From contig NZ_CP081844.1 of the NCBI RefSeq assembly GCF_019803445.1, positions 2,306,501-2,370,500 on the forward strand: 64,000 nt of DNA, in the 5' to 3' direction. The position numbers and the translations under genes were made by a program. The DNA comes from Caenibius sp. WL (lineage in GTDB: Bacteria; Pseudomonadota; Alphaproteobacteria; Sphingomonadales; Sphingomonadaceae). The notes below the pieces were generated by a model. The model ran no database searches and had not been told where the DNA came from. It saw only the letters and a program-made list of their open reading frames with translations. Below are positions 6,554 to 15,696 of the stretch, piece after piece (the stretch's first letter is position 1; every line of letters starts with the position of its first letter).

Positions 6554-8053
6554 ATGCCGATACTGACGCAATCCGAACTCGAACGGCATCTGTGGGGCGC
6601 GGCGGACATATTGCGCGGCACGGTCGATGCCGGGGACTACAAGCAATATATCTTCGGCCTGCTGTTCTACAAACGCCTGTGCGACGTGTGGGACGAGGAG
6701 TTCGAGGCCCTGCTCGCCGAGACTGGCGACCGCGAAGAAGCCGCCGACCCGGACGAGCACCGCTTCCATATCCCCAAGGAGCATCGCTGGGAGGCCTTGC
6801 GCCAGCACGCCACCCAGATTGGCCAGCGGCTGAACAATGCGCTGGCGTCCATCGAAGACGCCAACCTTCGACTGCGCGGGGTGTTCGGCGATGTAGATTT
6901 CGCCAATCAGGATCGCTTCTCCGACGCTCTGCTGGAAAAGCTGCTGTCGCACTTCGAGAAACACCGGCTGCGCAATGCCGATGTGCCCGCCGACATGCTG
7001 GGCGATGCCTATCTCTACCTCATCAAGATGTTCGCCGAGGGCGCGGGCAAGAAGGGCGGCGAGTTCTACACGCCGCGCCAGATCGTGCGCCTCATGGTCG
7101 AGATCGTCGAGCCGCGCCCCGGCATGTCGATCTACGATCCCACCTGCGGCTCTGGCGGCATGCTGCTGGAGGCGGTGCAGTATGTGAAGGATCGGGGCGA
7201 GGATGCCCGCACCCTGTCGCTCTATGGGCAGGAGAAGAACTTCGCGACATGGGGCATCGCCGAGATCAACCTGTTCCTGCACAATGTCGATGATGCCTTC
7301 ATCGCCAAGGGCGACACGATCCTGTCCCCCAAACGGTATGATCCCAAGGCCCGCGAGTTCGTGGAGGGCATTGGGGCCTATGATCGGGTGCTGGCCAACC
7401 CGCCGTTCTCGGAAAAGGTGTGGGGCCATGACGTCTGGCAGAATGGCGATCCGTTCGGTCGCGATGCCTATGGCTGCCCGCCCAAAGGCTATGGCGATCT
7501 CGCCTTCGTCCAGCACATGCTCGCCAGCCTGAAGGATAACGGGATGCTGGCGGTGGTGGTGCCGCACGGCGTCCTGTTCCGTGGCGGGGCCGAGGGGCGG
7601 ATCAGGCAGGCCATGCTGGATGCCGATGTGATCGAGGCGGTTGTGGGTCTAGCCCCCAATCTGTTCTACGGCGCGGGCATCCCTGCTGCGATCCTCGTAT
7701 GCCGCAAGGCCAAGCCTGCCGAGCGACGGGGCAAGGTGCTGATCGTCAATGGCGATGCCACCTTCCAGCCGGGTAAGGCCCAGAACTTCCTGACCGACGA
7801 TCACGTCCGCACGCTGGCCGATACCGTCCACACCTTCGCCGACATCGAAAAGCTGGCCCGTATCGTCCCGGTCGAGGAGATCGCCGCCAACGGTCACAAC
7901 CTCAACATCAGCCGCTATGTGCAGACCGGCGCGGATGCCGAGGCCGTCGATGTCGCGGCGGAAGTCGCCAAGCTGCAAGACCTGATCGCCAGGCGCAACG
8001 AGGCGGAAGCCGTGATGTTCGGGCACCTCAAGAGGCTTGGCTATGTCGGGTGA
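6554..8053 (+). CDS. hsdM: Type I restriction-modification DNA methyltransferase subunit
   Basis: A 499-residue HsdM. The N-terminal helical domain (residues 1-150, HLWGAADILRG) is followed by the adenine methyltransferase core: EFYTPRQIVRLMV at 170-182, SAM-binding motif I DPTCGSGGM at 195-203 and catalytic NPPF at 282-285. It transfers methyl groups to adenine in the site chosen by HsdS and is also needed for restriction. ATG 6554 with GGGGGA upstream is preferred over an in-frame ATG at 6506. It is the first gene of a six-gene operon in which every junction overlaps. Confidence 0.96.
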   Translation: MPILTQSELERHLWGAADILRGTVDAGDYKQYIFGLLFYKRLCDVWDEEFEALLAETGDREEAADPDEHRFHIPKEHRWEALRQHATQIGQRLNNALASIEDANLRLRGVFGDVDFANQDRFSDALLEKLLSHFEKHRLRNADVPADMLGDAYLYLIKMFAEGAGKKGGEFYTPRQIVRLMVEIVEPRPGMSIYDPTCGSGGMLLEAVQYVKDRGEDARTLSLYGQEKNFATWGIAEINLFLHNVDDAFIAKGDTILSPKRYDPKAREFVEGIGAYDRVLANPPFSEKVWGHDVWQNGDPFGRDAYGCPPKGYGDLAFVQHMLASLKDNGMLAVVVPHGVLFRGGAEGRIRQAMLDADVIEAVVGLAPNLFYGAGIPAAILVCRKAKPAERRGKVLIVNGDATFQPGKAQNFLTDDHVRTLADTVHTFADIEKLARIVPVEEIAANGHNLNISRYVQTGADAEAVDVAAEVAKLQDLIARRNEAEAVMFGHLKRLGYVG

Positions 8054-9077
8054 AATGATCCTCTACAACACCGAGGATGGTGTTACCGTTGTCCAGTTGC
8101 AGGCCGTCAACGGTTCGGCCTGGCTGTCACAGGTGCAGATGGCCGAACTGTTCGAGACCACGGTCTCCAACATCAACAAGCATATCAAGGCGATAATCGA
8201 CGAGGGCGAGCAGCCGGAGGCAACTATTGAGCATTTCTCAATAGTTCAAACCGAGGGTGGGCGCAGCGTCACCCGACAGGTCGCTCACTACAGCCTGCCC
8301 ATGATCCTTGCGGTCGGTTTCCGTGTGCGCTCCCCACGTGGCGCGCAGTTCCGGCGCTGGGCATCCACCACCCTGTCCGAATATCTGGTCAAGGGTTTCG
8401 CGATGGACGATGCCCGGCTGAAAGAACCGGATGCCGATTATTTCGAGGAACTGCTCGCCCGTATCCGGGACATCCGTTCCTCGGAAAAGCTGTTCTACAA
8501 GAAGGTGCTGGAGATTTACGCGACCAGCGTGGATTATGACGGCAGCGCCGAGGCCAGCCAGCTTTTCTTCCAGACCGTGCAGAACAAGATGCACTGGGCG
8601 GCCCATGGCCACACCGCTGCCGAGATCGTGGCGGTGCGGGCCGATGCCGCCAAGGATCACATGGGGCTGACCTCATGGTCCAACCAGGCGAAGGGCGGCC
8701 CGCCGCGCAAGGCCGATGTTCATATCGCCAAGAACTATCTGGAAGGCGAGGAGATCGAGGCACTCAATCGCATCGTCACCGCCTATCTGGAGTTTGCCGA
8801 GATGCAGGCCATGGCGCGCAAGCCCATGACCATGCGCGACTGGATCGCCAAGCTGGACGATTTCCTGAAACTGGGCGATCGTGACATCCTGAGCCACGCG
8901 GGCAAAGTCTCCGCCGATGTCGCCAAGACGAAGGCGCTGGCCCAGTATGACAAGTGGCATGCCCGCCAGTTGGAAGCCCCCAGCGCGGTGGAGCGGCACT
9001 TTATCGAGGCGACCGCGAAGGCGAAGCTGATCGGCGCTGCGCGACCCAAGGGGAAACCGAAGGGTAGCAGCGAATGA
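8043..9077 (+). CDS. RhuM-like protein embedded in the restriction operon
   Basis: A 344-residue protein of the virulence RhuM family. The start MILYNTEDGVTVVQLQ, the WLSQVQMAELFETTVSNINKH segment (a winged or DNA-binding-like module near residues 25-45) and the YSLPMILAVGFRVRSPRGAQ stretch are characteristic. RhuM-like genes are often found between hsdM and hsdS; their molecular role is not settled. The ATG at 8043 overlaps the hsdM stop and follows AAGAGG; a TTG six bases earlier is possible. It overlaps hsdS by four bases. It could modulate specificity or restriction activity, but this is inference from context. Confidence 0.9.
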   Translation: MSGEMILYNTEDGVTVVQLQAVNGSAWLSQVQMAELFETTVSNINKHIKAIIDEGEQPEATIEHFSIVQTEGGRSVTRQVAHYSLPMILAVGFRVRSPRGAQFRRWASTTLSEYLVKGFAMDDARLKEPDADYFEELLARIRDIRSSEKLFYKKVLEIYATSVDYDGSAEASQLFFQTVQNKMHWAAHGHTAAEIVAVRADAAKDHMGLTSWSNQAKGGPPRKADVHIAKNYLEGEEIEALNRIVTAYLEFAEMQAMARKPMTMRDWIAKLDDFLKLGDRDILSHAGKVSADVAKTKALAQYDKWHARQLEAPSAVERHFIEATAKAKLIGAARPKGKPKGSSE

Positions 9078-10957
9078 ACGCGGTCGTCGAACTGGTCCGC
9101 GACAGTGCTGCATTGCCTGATGGATGGCGTTCTCTCCGGCTCTGCGATGTCGCCACATTGGGTGGCGGCGCAACCCCTTCACGCGCAAAGTCAACTTATT
9201 GGGACGACGCCACGGTGCCGTGGGCAACGCCTTCGGACATCACGTCACTGCCAACCGGCGTCAGCACCATCGCCAGCACTGAAAGCATGGTATCAGAGCG
9301 GGCGTTGGCAGAGTGCTCGTTGTCGCTGAACCCTCCCGGCACCGTGTTGATGACTTCGCGGGCAACGATTGGCTTTGCGGCCATCAACACCGCCCCCATG
9401 ACGACAAATCAGGGGTTCATCACCTTCGCTGCCGGGCGAGACTTAGACCCTGTCTTCCTGCTGTATTGGCTGATTGCGCAGCGCCCCAACCTTGTCGCGG
9501 CGGCAGGTGGCAGCACCTTTAAGGAACTTAGCCGGGGGACCGCCAAGCTGTTGCCTATCCTCCTCCCACCCCTCGACGAGCAGCGGCGGATCGCCGAGGT
9601 GCTGCGGTCGGTGGATGAGGCTCTCGCTTGGAATGTCGAAACTGCGCAACATCTTTGGGCATTGAGAAAGCTGGCGCTTGCTGAGTTCTTCGTCGCGTCA
9701 GAAACCGAAGAGGCGGAACTGACGGTGTTAGGAAGACTTCGTCGCGGTTGGCGGATTATCGCTGCTGATGCGGTTTGCGAGGCAGTGATCGACTGCAAAA
9801 ACCGAACCCCGCCGATCACGGACGATGGCCCCGCGGTGGTGCGCACGATGAATGTCCGCCGTGGCCGTTTCGTCAGGGTAAACCTCGCTCGCACAGATAC
9901 CCAATCATTTGACGAATGGACCAAGAGGGGGAAACCGCAAGTCGGCGATGTGCTGATAACTCGTGAAGCGCCTATCGGCGAAGTTTGCGCCGTTCCGCAA
10001 GATGAGCCAGTGTGCCTTGGTCAGCGTATGATGCTCTATCGCCCACGACAGAGTGACCTACATTCTGGCTATCTGCTCTATGCCTTGCAAAGTGCTGGCG
10101 TGCAGGAGTATTTGCTTCGATTGGCTGGCGGCTCAACCGTCGGCCACGTGCGAGTTGGCGACATTCGCAACTTGCCCTTGCCTGTGCCAGACATGGAAAC
10201 GCAGGTCTCAATCGCCAAAGCAATGACTGACATAGATCGGGCTCTCGACCATTCCGAGGGTGCGGTATCACGTCTCCAATCTCTGAAGTCGGCAATAGCT
10301 TCCGACCTCCTCTCCGGTCGCGTGCGGATGCCTGCCCCAGTCGCCGCCACCTCTGGCAATAGCGTTCCTGCTGCCTTCAAGCGAGCGGCATTTGCCGCCG
10401 AAGTGGTGCATCAGCTTCATAATGACAGTCGCTTCGGTTCTGTGAAGCATGAGAAGATCGTTCACCTATGTGAGTTGCATCTTGATCTGCACAAAGAGCT
10501 TGATCGCCATGCTTACAAGGAAGCGGCGGGGCCATATGATCCCAAGGCGCGACGTTCAGTGGAGGCCATTTTTGCCAAGCAAAAATGGTTCAAGGCGCAC
10601 AAGCCCGATGGTAAGCGTGTTGTGTATACGCCGCTCGAAAAATGTGGGGCGCACAAGAGCTACTTTGACCGCTACTTTGGCGATCGCCAACCGGCGATCC
10701 AGTCAATAATTGATTTGTTGCGCCCCCTCGACACCGAACGGTGCGAGATCATCGCTACTCTCTATGCGGTCTGGAACGACTTCCTGATAGACGGCGTCCA
10801 GCCAACCGACGATGCCATCGTTGCGTCAGTTCTACAATGGCATCCGAAGAAGGCAACGATTGCAAAAAGTCGATGGCTTGCCGCTCTCCCTTGGATGCGG
10901 GGCAAAGGATTGATACCGACCGGCAAAGGCGAAAAAACTCGCGCGGTCGGAGAATGA
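9074..10957 (+). CDS. hsdS: Type I restriction specificity subunit with C-terminal extra domain
   Basis: A 627-residue protein, much longer than the usual 400-450. Two target recognition domains are visible: the first at residues 15-170 and the second at about 225-380. Each is followed by a conserved helix (PPLDEQRRIAEVLRSVDEAL and METQVSIAKAMTDIDRAL). The two recognition domains together should specify a bipartite DNA site. Residues about 430-627 are an additional, mostly helical domain with EKIVHLCELHL, AGPYDPKARRSVE, CEIIATLYAVWND and WHPKKATI. I know this domain from other long HsdS proteins but not its function. It overlaps rhuM and hsdR by four bases each. Confidence 0.93.
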   Translation: MNAVVELVRDSAALPDGWRSLRLCDVATLGGGATPSRAKSTYWDDATVPWATPSDITSLPTGVSTIASTESMVSERALAECSLSLNPPGTVLMTSRATIGFAAINTAPMTTNQGFITFAAGRDLDPVFLLYWLIAQRPNLVAAAGGSTFKELSRGTAKLLPILLPPLDEQRRIAEVLRSVDEALAWNVETAQHLWALRKLALAEFFVASETEEAELTVLGRLRRGWRIIAADAVCEAVIDCKNRTPPITDDGPAVVRTMNVRRGRFVRVNLARTDTQSFDEWTKRGKPQVGDVLITREAPIGEVCAVPQDEPVCLGQRMMLYRPRQSDLHSGYLLYALQSAGVQEYLLRLAGGSTVGHVRVGDIRNLPLPVPDMETQVSIAKAMTDIDRALDHSEGAVSRLQSLKSAIASDLLSGRVRMPAPVAATSGNSVPAAFKRAAFAAEVVHQLHNDSRFGSVKHEKIVHLCELHLDLHKELDRHAYKEAAGPYDPKARRSVEAIFAKQKWFKAHKPDGKRVVYTPLEKCGAHKSYFDRYFGDRQPAIQSIIDLLRPLDTERCEIIATLYAVWNDFLIDGVQPTDDAIVASVLQWHPKKATIAKSRWLAALPWMRGKGLIPTGKGEKTRAVGE

Positions 10958-13900
10958 GTGAATATCGCCTCGCCGAGAAGCCCGCGCTCGATGCGCTGGG
11001 GGCTATGGGCTGGCACATGCTGTCGCCTGCACAGGCTCTGGCGATGCGCGAGGAGGAGAACCGTGTCATCCTCAAGCCGGTGCTGATCGCCGCGCTGCGT
11101 GACCTCAACGGTATCGGCGCGGAGGATGCCGAGGCGATCTATAACGACCTTGCCACCCTGTCCGACAATGAGGAGTGGCAGCGCAAGCTGCGCGGCGGCT
11201 ACTCCCGTCGCCTGTCCGGCGAGAACCGCGACAGCCCGATCACGCTGATCGACTTCCAGAACCCGGCGCGTAACGCCTTCCACGTCACCCACCAGTTCCG
11301 CGTTGCCGCCCAGCGCCCACGCGTGCCCGACATGGTGCTGTTCGTGAACGGCATCCCGCTGGTGGTGATCGAAGCCAAGTCTCCGCTGAAGGCCACGGCA
11401 CGCGCCGAGGAAGCGTTCGAGCAGATCAAGCAGTATGAGCGGGACATCCCTCGGCTGTTCTATCCCAACGCCTTCAACCTCGTCACCGATGGCATGGCCA
11501 CCCTGTATGGCGCGACCGGCGCGCGATCGCAGTTCTACGCCCCTTGGCCCGACGCATGGCCGCGCAGCCGTGATGAGCTCCCCCACGACCTCGCCAAAGA
11601 CCTGTGGTGCCTGTGCGAGCCGTCGCGCCTGCTCGACCTCTTGGCGCATTTCATCGTGTTCGAGATCGACCCGGAGACCGGCCGCAAGATCAAGAAGGTC
11701 TGCCGCTATCAGCAGTTCCGCGCTGTCAACAAAGCTGTCGCGCGGGTTGCGGCGGGCGAACATCGCAAGGGGCTGATCTGGCATACGCAGGGGTCGGGCA
11801 AGAGCCTGACCATGGTGTTCCTCGCCCTCAAGCTGAAGACCCACCTGACGCTCGATGCGCCCAGCCTCGCCAACCCCAATATCCTTGTCCTGACCGACCG
11901 GATTGATCTCGACGATCAGATCAGCAAGACTTTCGTCGCCTGCGGCCTGCCGAACCCCGTTCAGTGCGGATCAGTCGCGGCGCTGCGCGAGGCGGTGAAC
12001 CGGGGCGGCAACGGGCAGATATTGCTCTCCACCATCTTCAAGTTCGCCGGATCGAAGGAAGCCATCCCGAACTCTGCCAACTGGATCGTGCTGGTCGATG
12101 AGTGCCACCGCACGCAGGAAAAGGACTTGGGCGCGTTCCTGCAAGCCACCCTGCCAGATGCCCATTTCTACGGTTTCACCGGCACGCCGATCAAATCCAC
12201 CGACAAGGATACCTACGCCCGGTTCAGCGTGGCAGGCGAAGGCTATCTCGACAAATACGGCATCGACGACGCCGTGCGCGACGGCGCGACCGTGCCGATC
12301 CTCTATGAAGGCCGCAAAGCCGATTGGGCGATCAACGAAGCCGAGATCGACATATTGTTCGACCGCTGGTTCGTGGACTTGCCCGACGACAAGCGCGACG
12401 AGCTGAAGCGCAAGGGATTGACGCTGGCCACCATTGCCAAGCACCCACAGCGCATACGCCTGATCGCGCTCGACATCTGGGAGCATTTCAAGGCGGTCTG
12501 CCAGCCGGACGGGTTCAAGGCCCAGATTGTCGCCGTAGACCGGGAGGCGGTGATCCTCTACCGCGCCGCGCTCTCCGCCGTCATCGCCGCTGATCTGGAA
12601 CGCGGCGGGATGGAGGCCGGGGGCGCACAGGCCAAGGCCGATGCGATGATCGCGTGTGTCTATTCCAGATCGCAAGAAGACAACAAGCCGAGCGAGAACC
12701 CGGCGATCGCTGCGCTGCGCGCCGGGCTGGAAGCATGTTATCTCGACGATACCGCCGAAAAGGACGTGAAGAAGCGGTTCAAGGCTGTCGGCCAAGACCC
12801 GCAGTTCCTGATCGTATGCGACAAGCTGCTGACCGGGTTCGATGCGCCCATCGAGCATGTGATGTATCTCGACAAGCCGCTCAAGGAGCACAACCTCCTG
12901 CAAGCCATCGCCCGCACCAACCGCACCTGCACCATCAGGCTGCCGGACGGGGGCGAGATCGCCAAGCCCAATGGCCGCATCGTCGATTATATCGGCGTCA
13001 CCAGCCATCTCGACGAGGCGCTGCAATCCTATCGCTCCGAGGATGTCGAGAACGCGATGCGCAACATCGCCATCCTGCGCAACGACCTCAAGGAAGCCCA
13101 TGCCCGCTACCGCGCCCAGAAGCGCGCCATGGGGCTGGAGGGCATGGACGAAAAGTCCGCCGCCTATGCCGCCGCCAAGCTGGCAGCCGGGGGGCAAGAG
13201 GACGACTGGTTCGATCTCCAGCGGCTCACCCGCACCTTCATCAAGGTTTATGCCGACCTGTCCCCCGACCCCGCGATCCTCGACTTCACCGCCGAGGTAA
13301 AATGGGCCTCCGCCTTCCTGCGGCTGGCGACACAGGCGATAGCCAAGCACGAGAGCCTCGACCACAGGAGCTATTCCGGCAAGATCAGGGAGATGCTGGA
13401 GCAGCACGTGCACGTCACCGGTCTCTCCACCACCATCCGCCTGCGCAGCATCACCGATCCAAACTTCACCGATGACTTCGCCACCGAGGGCAAGGCCGAG
13501 CCAGAGTTGCAGGAGGCGTTCGTCCGCAAGTCCGCCGAGCTTCGCCGGACCACCCGCGAACTGGTGGACAAGAACCCGGCGCAATATGGCCGCTTCTCCG
13601 AGCGGGTAATGGAGATCATCCGCCGTTTCGAGCAGGGCCAGCTTGCCGCCGCTGATGGTCTGCGCGAGTTCGAGGGGTTGACCGGGGACATCGAGACCGA
13701 ACAGGGTGCGCACTCCGACCTCGGCATGGACGAGAATGCTTTCTCGATCCTGCGCATCATCGAGACCATCGTGCCCGATACCGATCATGCGACCTTGCAG
13801 AACGCGGCCATCGCCATCGGCGCACTATATGCCGATGCCGCCGCGACCCAGCCCGCCTTCGCGCATATGGAGGCATATCTCCGCTCGCTGCGCCAGCAGG

Positions 13901-13998
13901 TCCGGCGCATCCTAACCGATCACGGTGTCGGCGAGACCAAGACCATCCGCGAGAAGGTCGAGGAATTCGCCGTCCACGCCTATGGGGGCGGGGCCTGA
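10954..13998 (+). CDS. hsdR: Type I restriction endonuclease/translocase subunit
   Basis: A 1014-residue HsdR. The nuclease domain has Asp126 (VPDMVLF), Glu140 and Lys142 (VVIEAKSP), the PD-(D/E)XK triad. Superfamily 2 motor motifs follow: Walker A TQGSGKS at 278-284, LTDRIDL, DECH at 382-385, FTGTPI, and QAIARTNR in the second RecA-like domain. A C-terminal helical part binds the methylase. It translocates and cuts unmethylated DNA when assembled as R2M2S. ATG 10954 overlaps the hsdS stop (ATGA); the longer upstream frame is only read-through of hsdS DNA. No frameshift or missing motif, so restriction is expected to be active. Confidence 0.96.
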   Translation: MSEYRLAEKPALDALGAMGWHMLSPAQALAMREEENRVILKPVLIAALRDLNGIGAEDAEAIYNDLATLSDNEEWQRKLRGGYSRRLSGENRDSPITLIDFQNPARNAFHVTHQFRVAAQRPRVPDMVLFVNGIPLVVIEAKSPLKATARAEEAFEQIKQYERDIPRLFYPNAFNLVTDGMATLYGATGARSQFYAPWPDAWPRSRDELPHDLAKDLWCLCEPSRLLDLLAHFIVFEIDPETGRKIKKVCRYQQFRAVNKAVARVAAGEHRKGLIWHTQGSGKSLTMVFLALKLKTHLTLDAPSLANPNILVLTDRIDLDDQISKTFVACGLPNPVQCGSVAALREAVNRGGNGQILLSTIFKFAGSKEAIPNSANWIVLVDECHRTQEKDLGAFLQATLPDAHFYGFTGTPIKSTDKDTYARFSVAGEGYLDKYGIDDAVRDGATVPILYEGRKADWAINEAEIDILFDRWFVDLPDDKRDELKRKGLTLATIAKHPQRIRLIALDIWEHFKAVCQPDGFKAQIVAVDREAVILYRAALSAVIAADLERGGMEAGGAQAKADAMIACVYSRSQEDNKPSENPAIAALRAGLEACYLDDTAEKDVKKRFKAVGQDPQFLIVCDKLLTGFDAPIEHVMYLDKPLKEHNLLQAIARTNRTCTIRLPDGGEIAKPNGRIVDYIGVTSHLDEALQSYRSEDVENAMRNIAILRNDLKEAHARYRAQKRAMGLEGMDEKSAAYAAAKLAAGGQEDDWFDLQRLTRTFIKVYADLSPDPAILDFTAEVKWASAFLRLATQAIAKHESLDHRSYSGKIREMLEQHVHVTGLSTTIRLRSITDPNFTDDFATEGKAEPELQEAFVRKSAELRRTTRELVDKNPAQYGRFSERVMEIIRRFEQGQLAAADGLREFEGLTGDIETEQGAHSDLGMDENAFSILRIIETIVPDTDHATLQNAAIAIGALYADAAATQPAFAHMEAYLRSLRQQVRRILTDHGVGETKTIREKVEEFAVHAYGGGA

Positions 13999-14738
13999 TG
14001 CCGACGATCCAGATCGGCAGGAAGGAAATCCCTTACGAGCTTCGCCGTTCGGCGACGGCATCGGAACGCCGCATCACCATCACGCCCGGCCATGTCGAGG
14101 TGCTGGCGCTCACCCGCGACAATGACGACGACATCGCCGGGTTCCTTGAGCGCAAACGCCAGTGGGTGTTCGACACCGTGCGTGAAATGGAGCGCATCAC
14201 CGCCAGCCGCCATATCGTGCCCCGGTTCATTACCGGCTCGAAGATACCCTATCGGGGCCGTAACATGCCGCTCACCGTGCGCCGCTCTGACGCCGAGCGC
14301 ATCGCGATCACCTATCGCAACGGGTTCATCGTTGATCTGCCGCACTGGGTCGGAGACGATGCCGATCACCTCGTCGCCAGCGAACTCAAGCTCTGGCTGA
14401 AGCAGCGTGTCCGGCGTGATGTGAAGGAGATCGCCGCCGGCTACGGCAGGCGGTTCGGCCTTGTGCCTCGGTCGATCCGCACGACCGACCTTGCCCATGG
14501 TTGGGGATCATGCGGACCTGAGGGCAATGTGCTCATCAACTGGCTCCTGATTTTCGCCCCCAGGAAAGTTCTGGAGTATGTCGTCGTGCACGAACTGGCG
14601 CACCTGCGGGTGCGGTCGCATGGGCCGGAGTTCTGGGCATTACTGGGCCAGATCGTCCTGGACTTTGCGACACCAAAGGCTTGGCTGGAGCGGCACCAAT
14701 CAATGCTGTCGGCGAGCTTCCTTCCGGGAGGTGGGTAA
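13998..14738 (+). CDS. YgjP/DUF45-type metal-dependent hydrolase
   Basis: A 246-residue protein with a metzincin-like zinc site, HELAHLRVRSHGPEFW (HExxH plus a downstream histidine), and the family motif RTTDLAHGWGSCGPEGNVLIN. It belongs to the YgjP/DUF45 group of SprT-like metallopeptidases. Such genes regularly follow hsdR in type I operons, and their substrate there is not established. The start shares one base with the hsdR stop (TGATG). A proteolytic control of HsdR, as ClpXP does in E. coli, is a tempting idea but unproven. Confidence 0.88.
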   Translation: MPTIQIGRKEIPYELRRSATASERRITITPGHVEVLALTRDNDDDIAGFLERKRQWVFDTVREMERITASRHIVPRFITGSKIPYRGRNMPLTVRRSDAERIAITYRNGFIVDLPHWVGDDADHLVASELKLWLKQRVRRDVKEIAAGYGRRFGLVPRSIRTTDLAHGWGSCGPEGNVLINWLLIFAPRKVLEYVVVHELAHLRVRSHGPEFWALLGQIVLDFATPKAWLERHQSMLSASFLPGGG

Positions 14739-15442
14739 TGGGCGTCCCGTATCATACGAGCCAAGACGTGCCGGGTCGATGCCTCTGGCTCATCGACAGG
14801 CTCTTCTCCAAAGTTCAGACGATCACCGCTCCGCATGAGACTGACCTCGGCCCGTTGGACGCGACGTTCTTGTTCGCCATGTCCACTCTGATTTTCACGC
14901 TCCCGATTGAACGGCTTGAGCGGCATCGCCGTAAGGAAGAGGCCGGTCAGCACGGATACATGGATGATCGACCTCTCGATCCTGCATCAGCGAAGGAGAT
15001 TGATGCAGTGTTGGGCAGTGACGACACTCGGTTTAACGCGTCACCTTTCCATGTTCCCGGCGCATGGCGCTTCGCATCTATCGACTACAACCCCGATCAA
15101 AATCTCGCAGTCGAGTTTCCAGAGGAACTAGCAGTGCGACTTTCGGCAGATGATGCCGTCCGAGACGCTGATGATTTGAGTGCAAGAGCATGGATGAACT
15201 GCCTGCGCAATGCTCTGGCACATGGCGGCATTATCTACCTCGATGCGGCGGGGCGACAAGCGCATGGTAAGCCTACTTCGATGATGGGCTTTGTCAGTGC
15301 ACAGTATCCGAATGGTAATATGCGGAAGCCCCCCGAGCGCCTGATCTCGCTGCGCACCACGCCGAATGAGTATCGAGCTACGCTTCAGAAATGGGTTTGT
15401 TGGGTTCAGAGCACAGGATTGTCGCTGCCCGCAGCAGCGTAA
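14738..15442 (+). CDS. HEPN-domain protein, likely RNase
   Basis: A 234-residue protein ending the restriction operon. Residues around 150-165 read MNCLRNALAHGG: the R-N-x3-H form of the HEPN ribonuclease motif (Rx4-6H). The N-terminal part (LFSKVQTITAPHETDLGPLD, then LPIERLERHRR) resembles the pEK499_p136 HEPN family as I recall it. The ATG overlaps the stop of the metallopeptidase by one base (TAATG) and is preceded by GGGAGGTGGG. HEPN RNases often act as toxic backups in defence loci, so this gene may provide RNA cleavage when restriction fails. That role is inference. Confidence 0.8.
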   Translation: MGVPYHTSQDVPGRCLWLIDRLFSKVQTITAPHETDLGPLDATFLFAMSTLIFTLPIERLERHRRKEEAGQHGYMDDRPLDPASAKEIDAVLGSDDTRFNASPFHVPGAWRFASIDYNPDQNLAVEFPEELAVRLSADDAVRDADDLSARAWMNCLRNALAHGGIIYLDAAGRQAHGKPTSMMGFVSAQYPNGNMRKPPERLISLRTTPNEYRATLQKWVCWVQSTGLSLPAAA

Positions 15443-15696
15443 GGCGGCAGTCACTCATCCCATCCATTTCAAGGGAGCTAAGCACTACTAGAATGGGTAA
15501 CCGCCTTGTGATACAAGCCAGAAACCAGACACGTCTAAGTGACTGAAAAATGGTGCCTCAAGGGGATGCAATCGCCCCTCCCGTAGGGGTCACCACGCCT
15601 TCAAGCACTTTCCCGACAAGGCGTTTCGCCTCCGGATGCGGTCCGGCGGCATTTGATCTGGCCCAAACTCTGCCTCGCCTCTATGGCCGCTTCTGC
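15443..15696. other. Junction between defence island and phosphate regulon
   Basis: These 254 bp separate the HEPN gene from phoR. No tRNA, insertion sequence or obvious duplicated end is visible. A small GC-rich hairpin can form from GGGGATG...CATCGCCCC-like sequence near 15561-15595, where GGGG runs pair with CCCC runs. The frame of phoR is open upstream to 15550, but those codons do not look like coding sequence. Confidence 0.4.

Noticed and set aside
10741-10953. An N-terminal extension of hsdR
   Set aside because: These codons lie inside the hsdS tail in another frame; ATG 10954 gives the standard HsdR start with an ATGA overlap.
11971-13788. A 605-codon open frame on the minus strand
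   Set aside because: It is the complement of hsdR, with no recognisable motif and no ribosome binding site.
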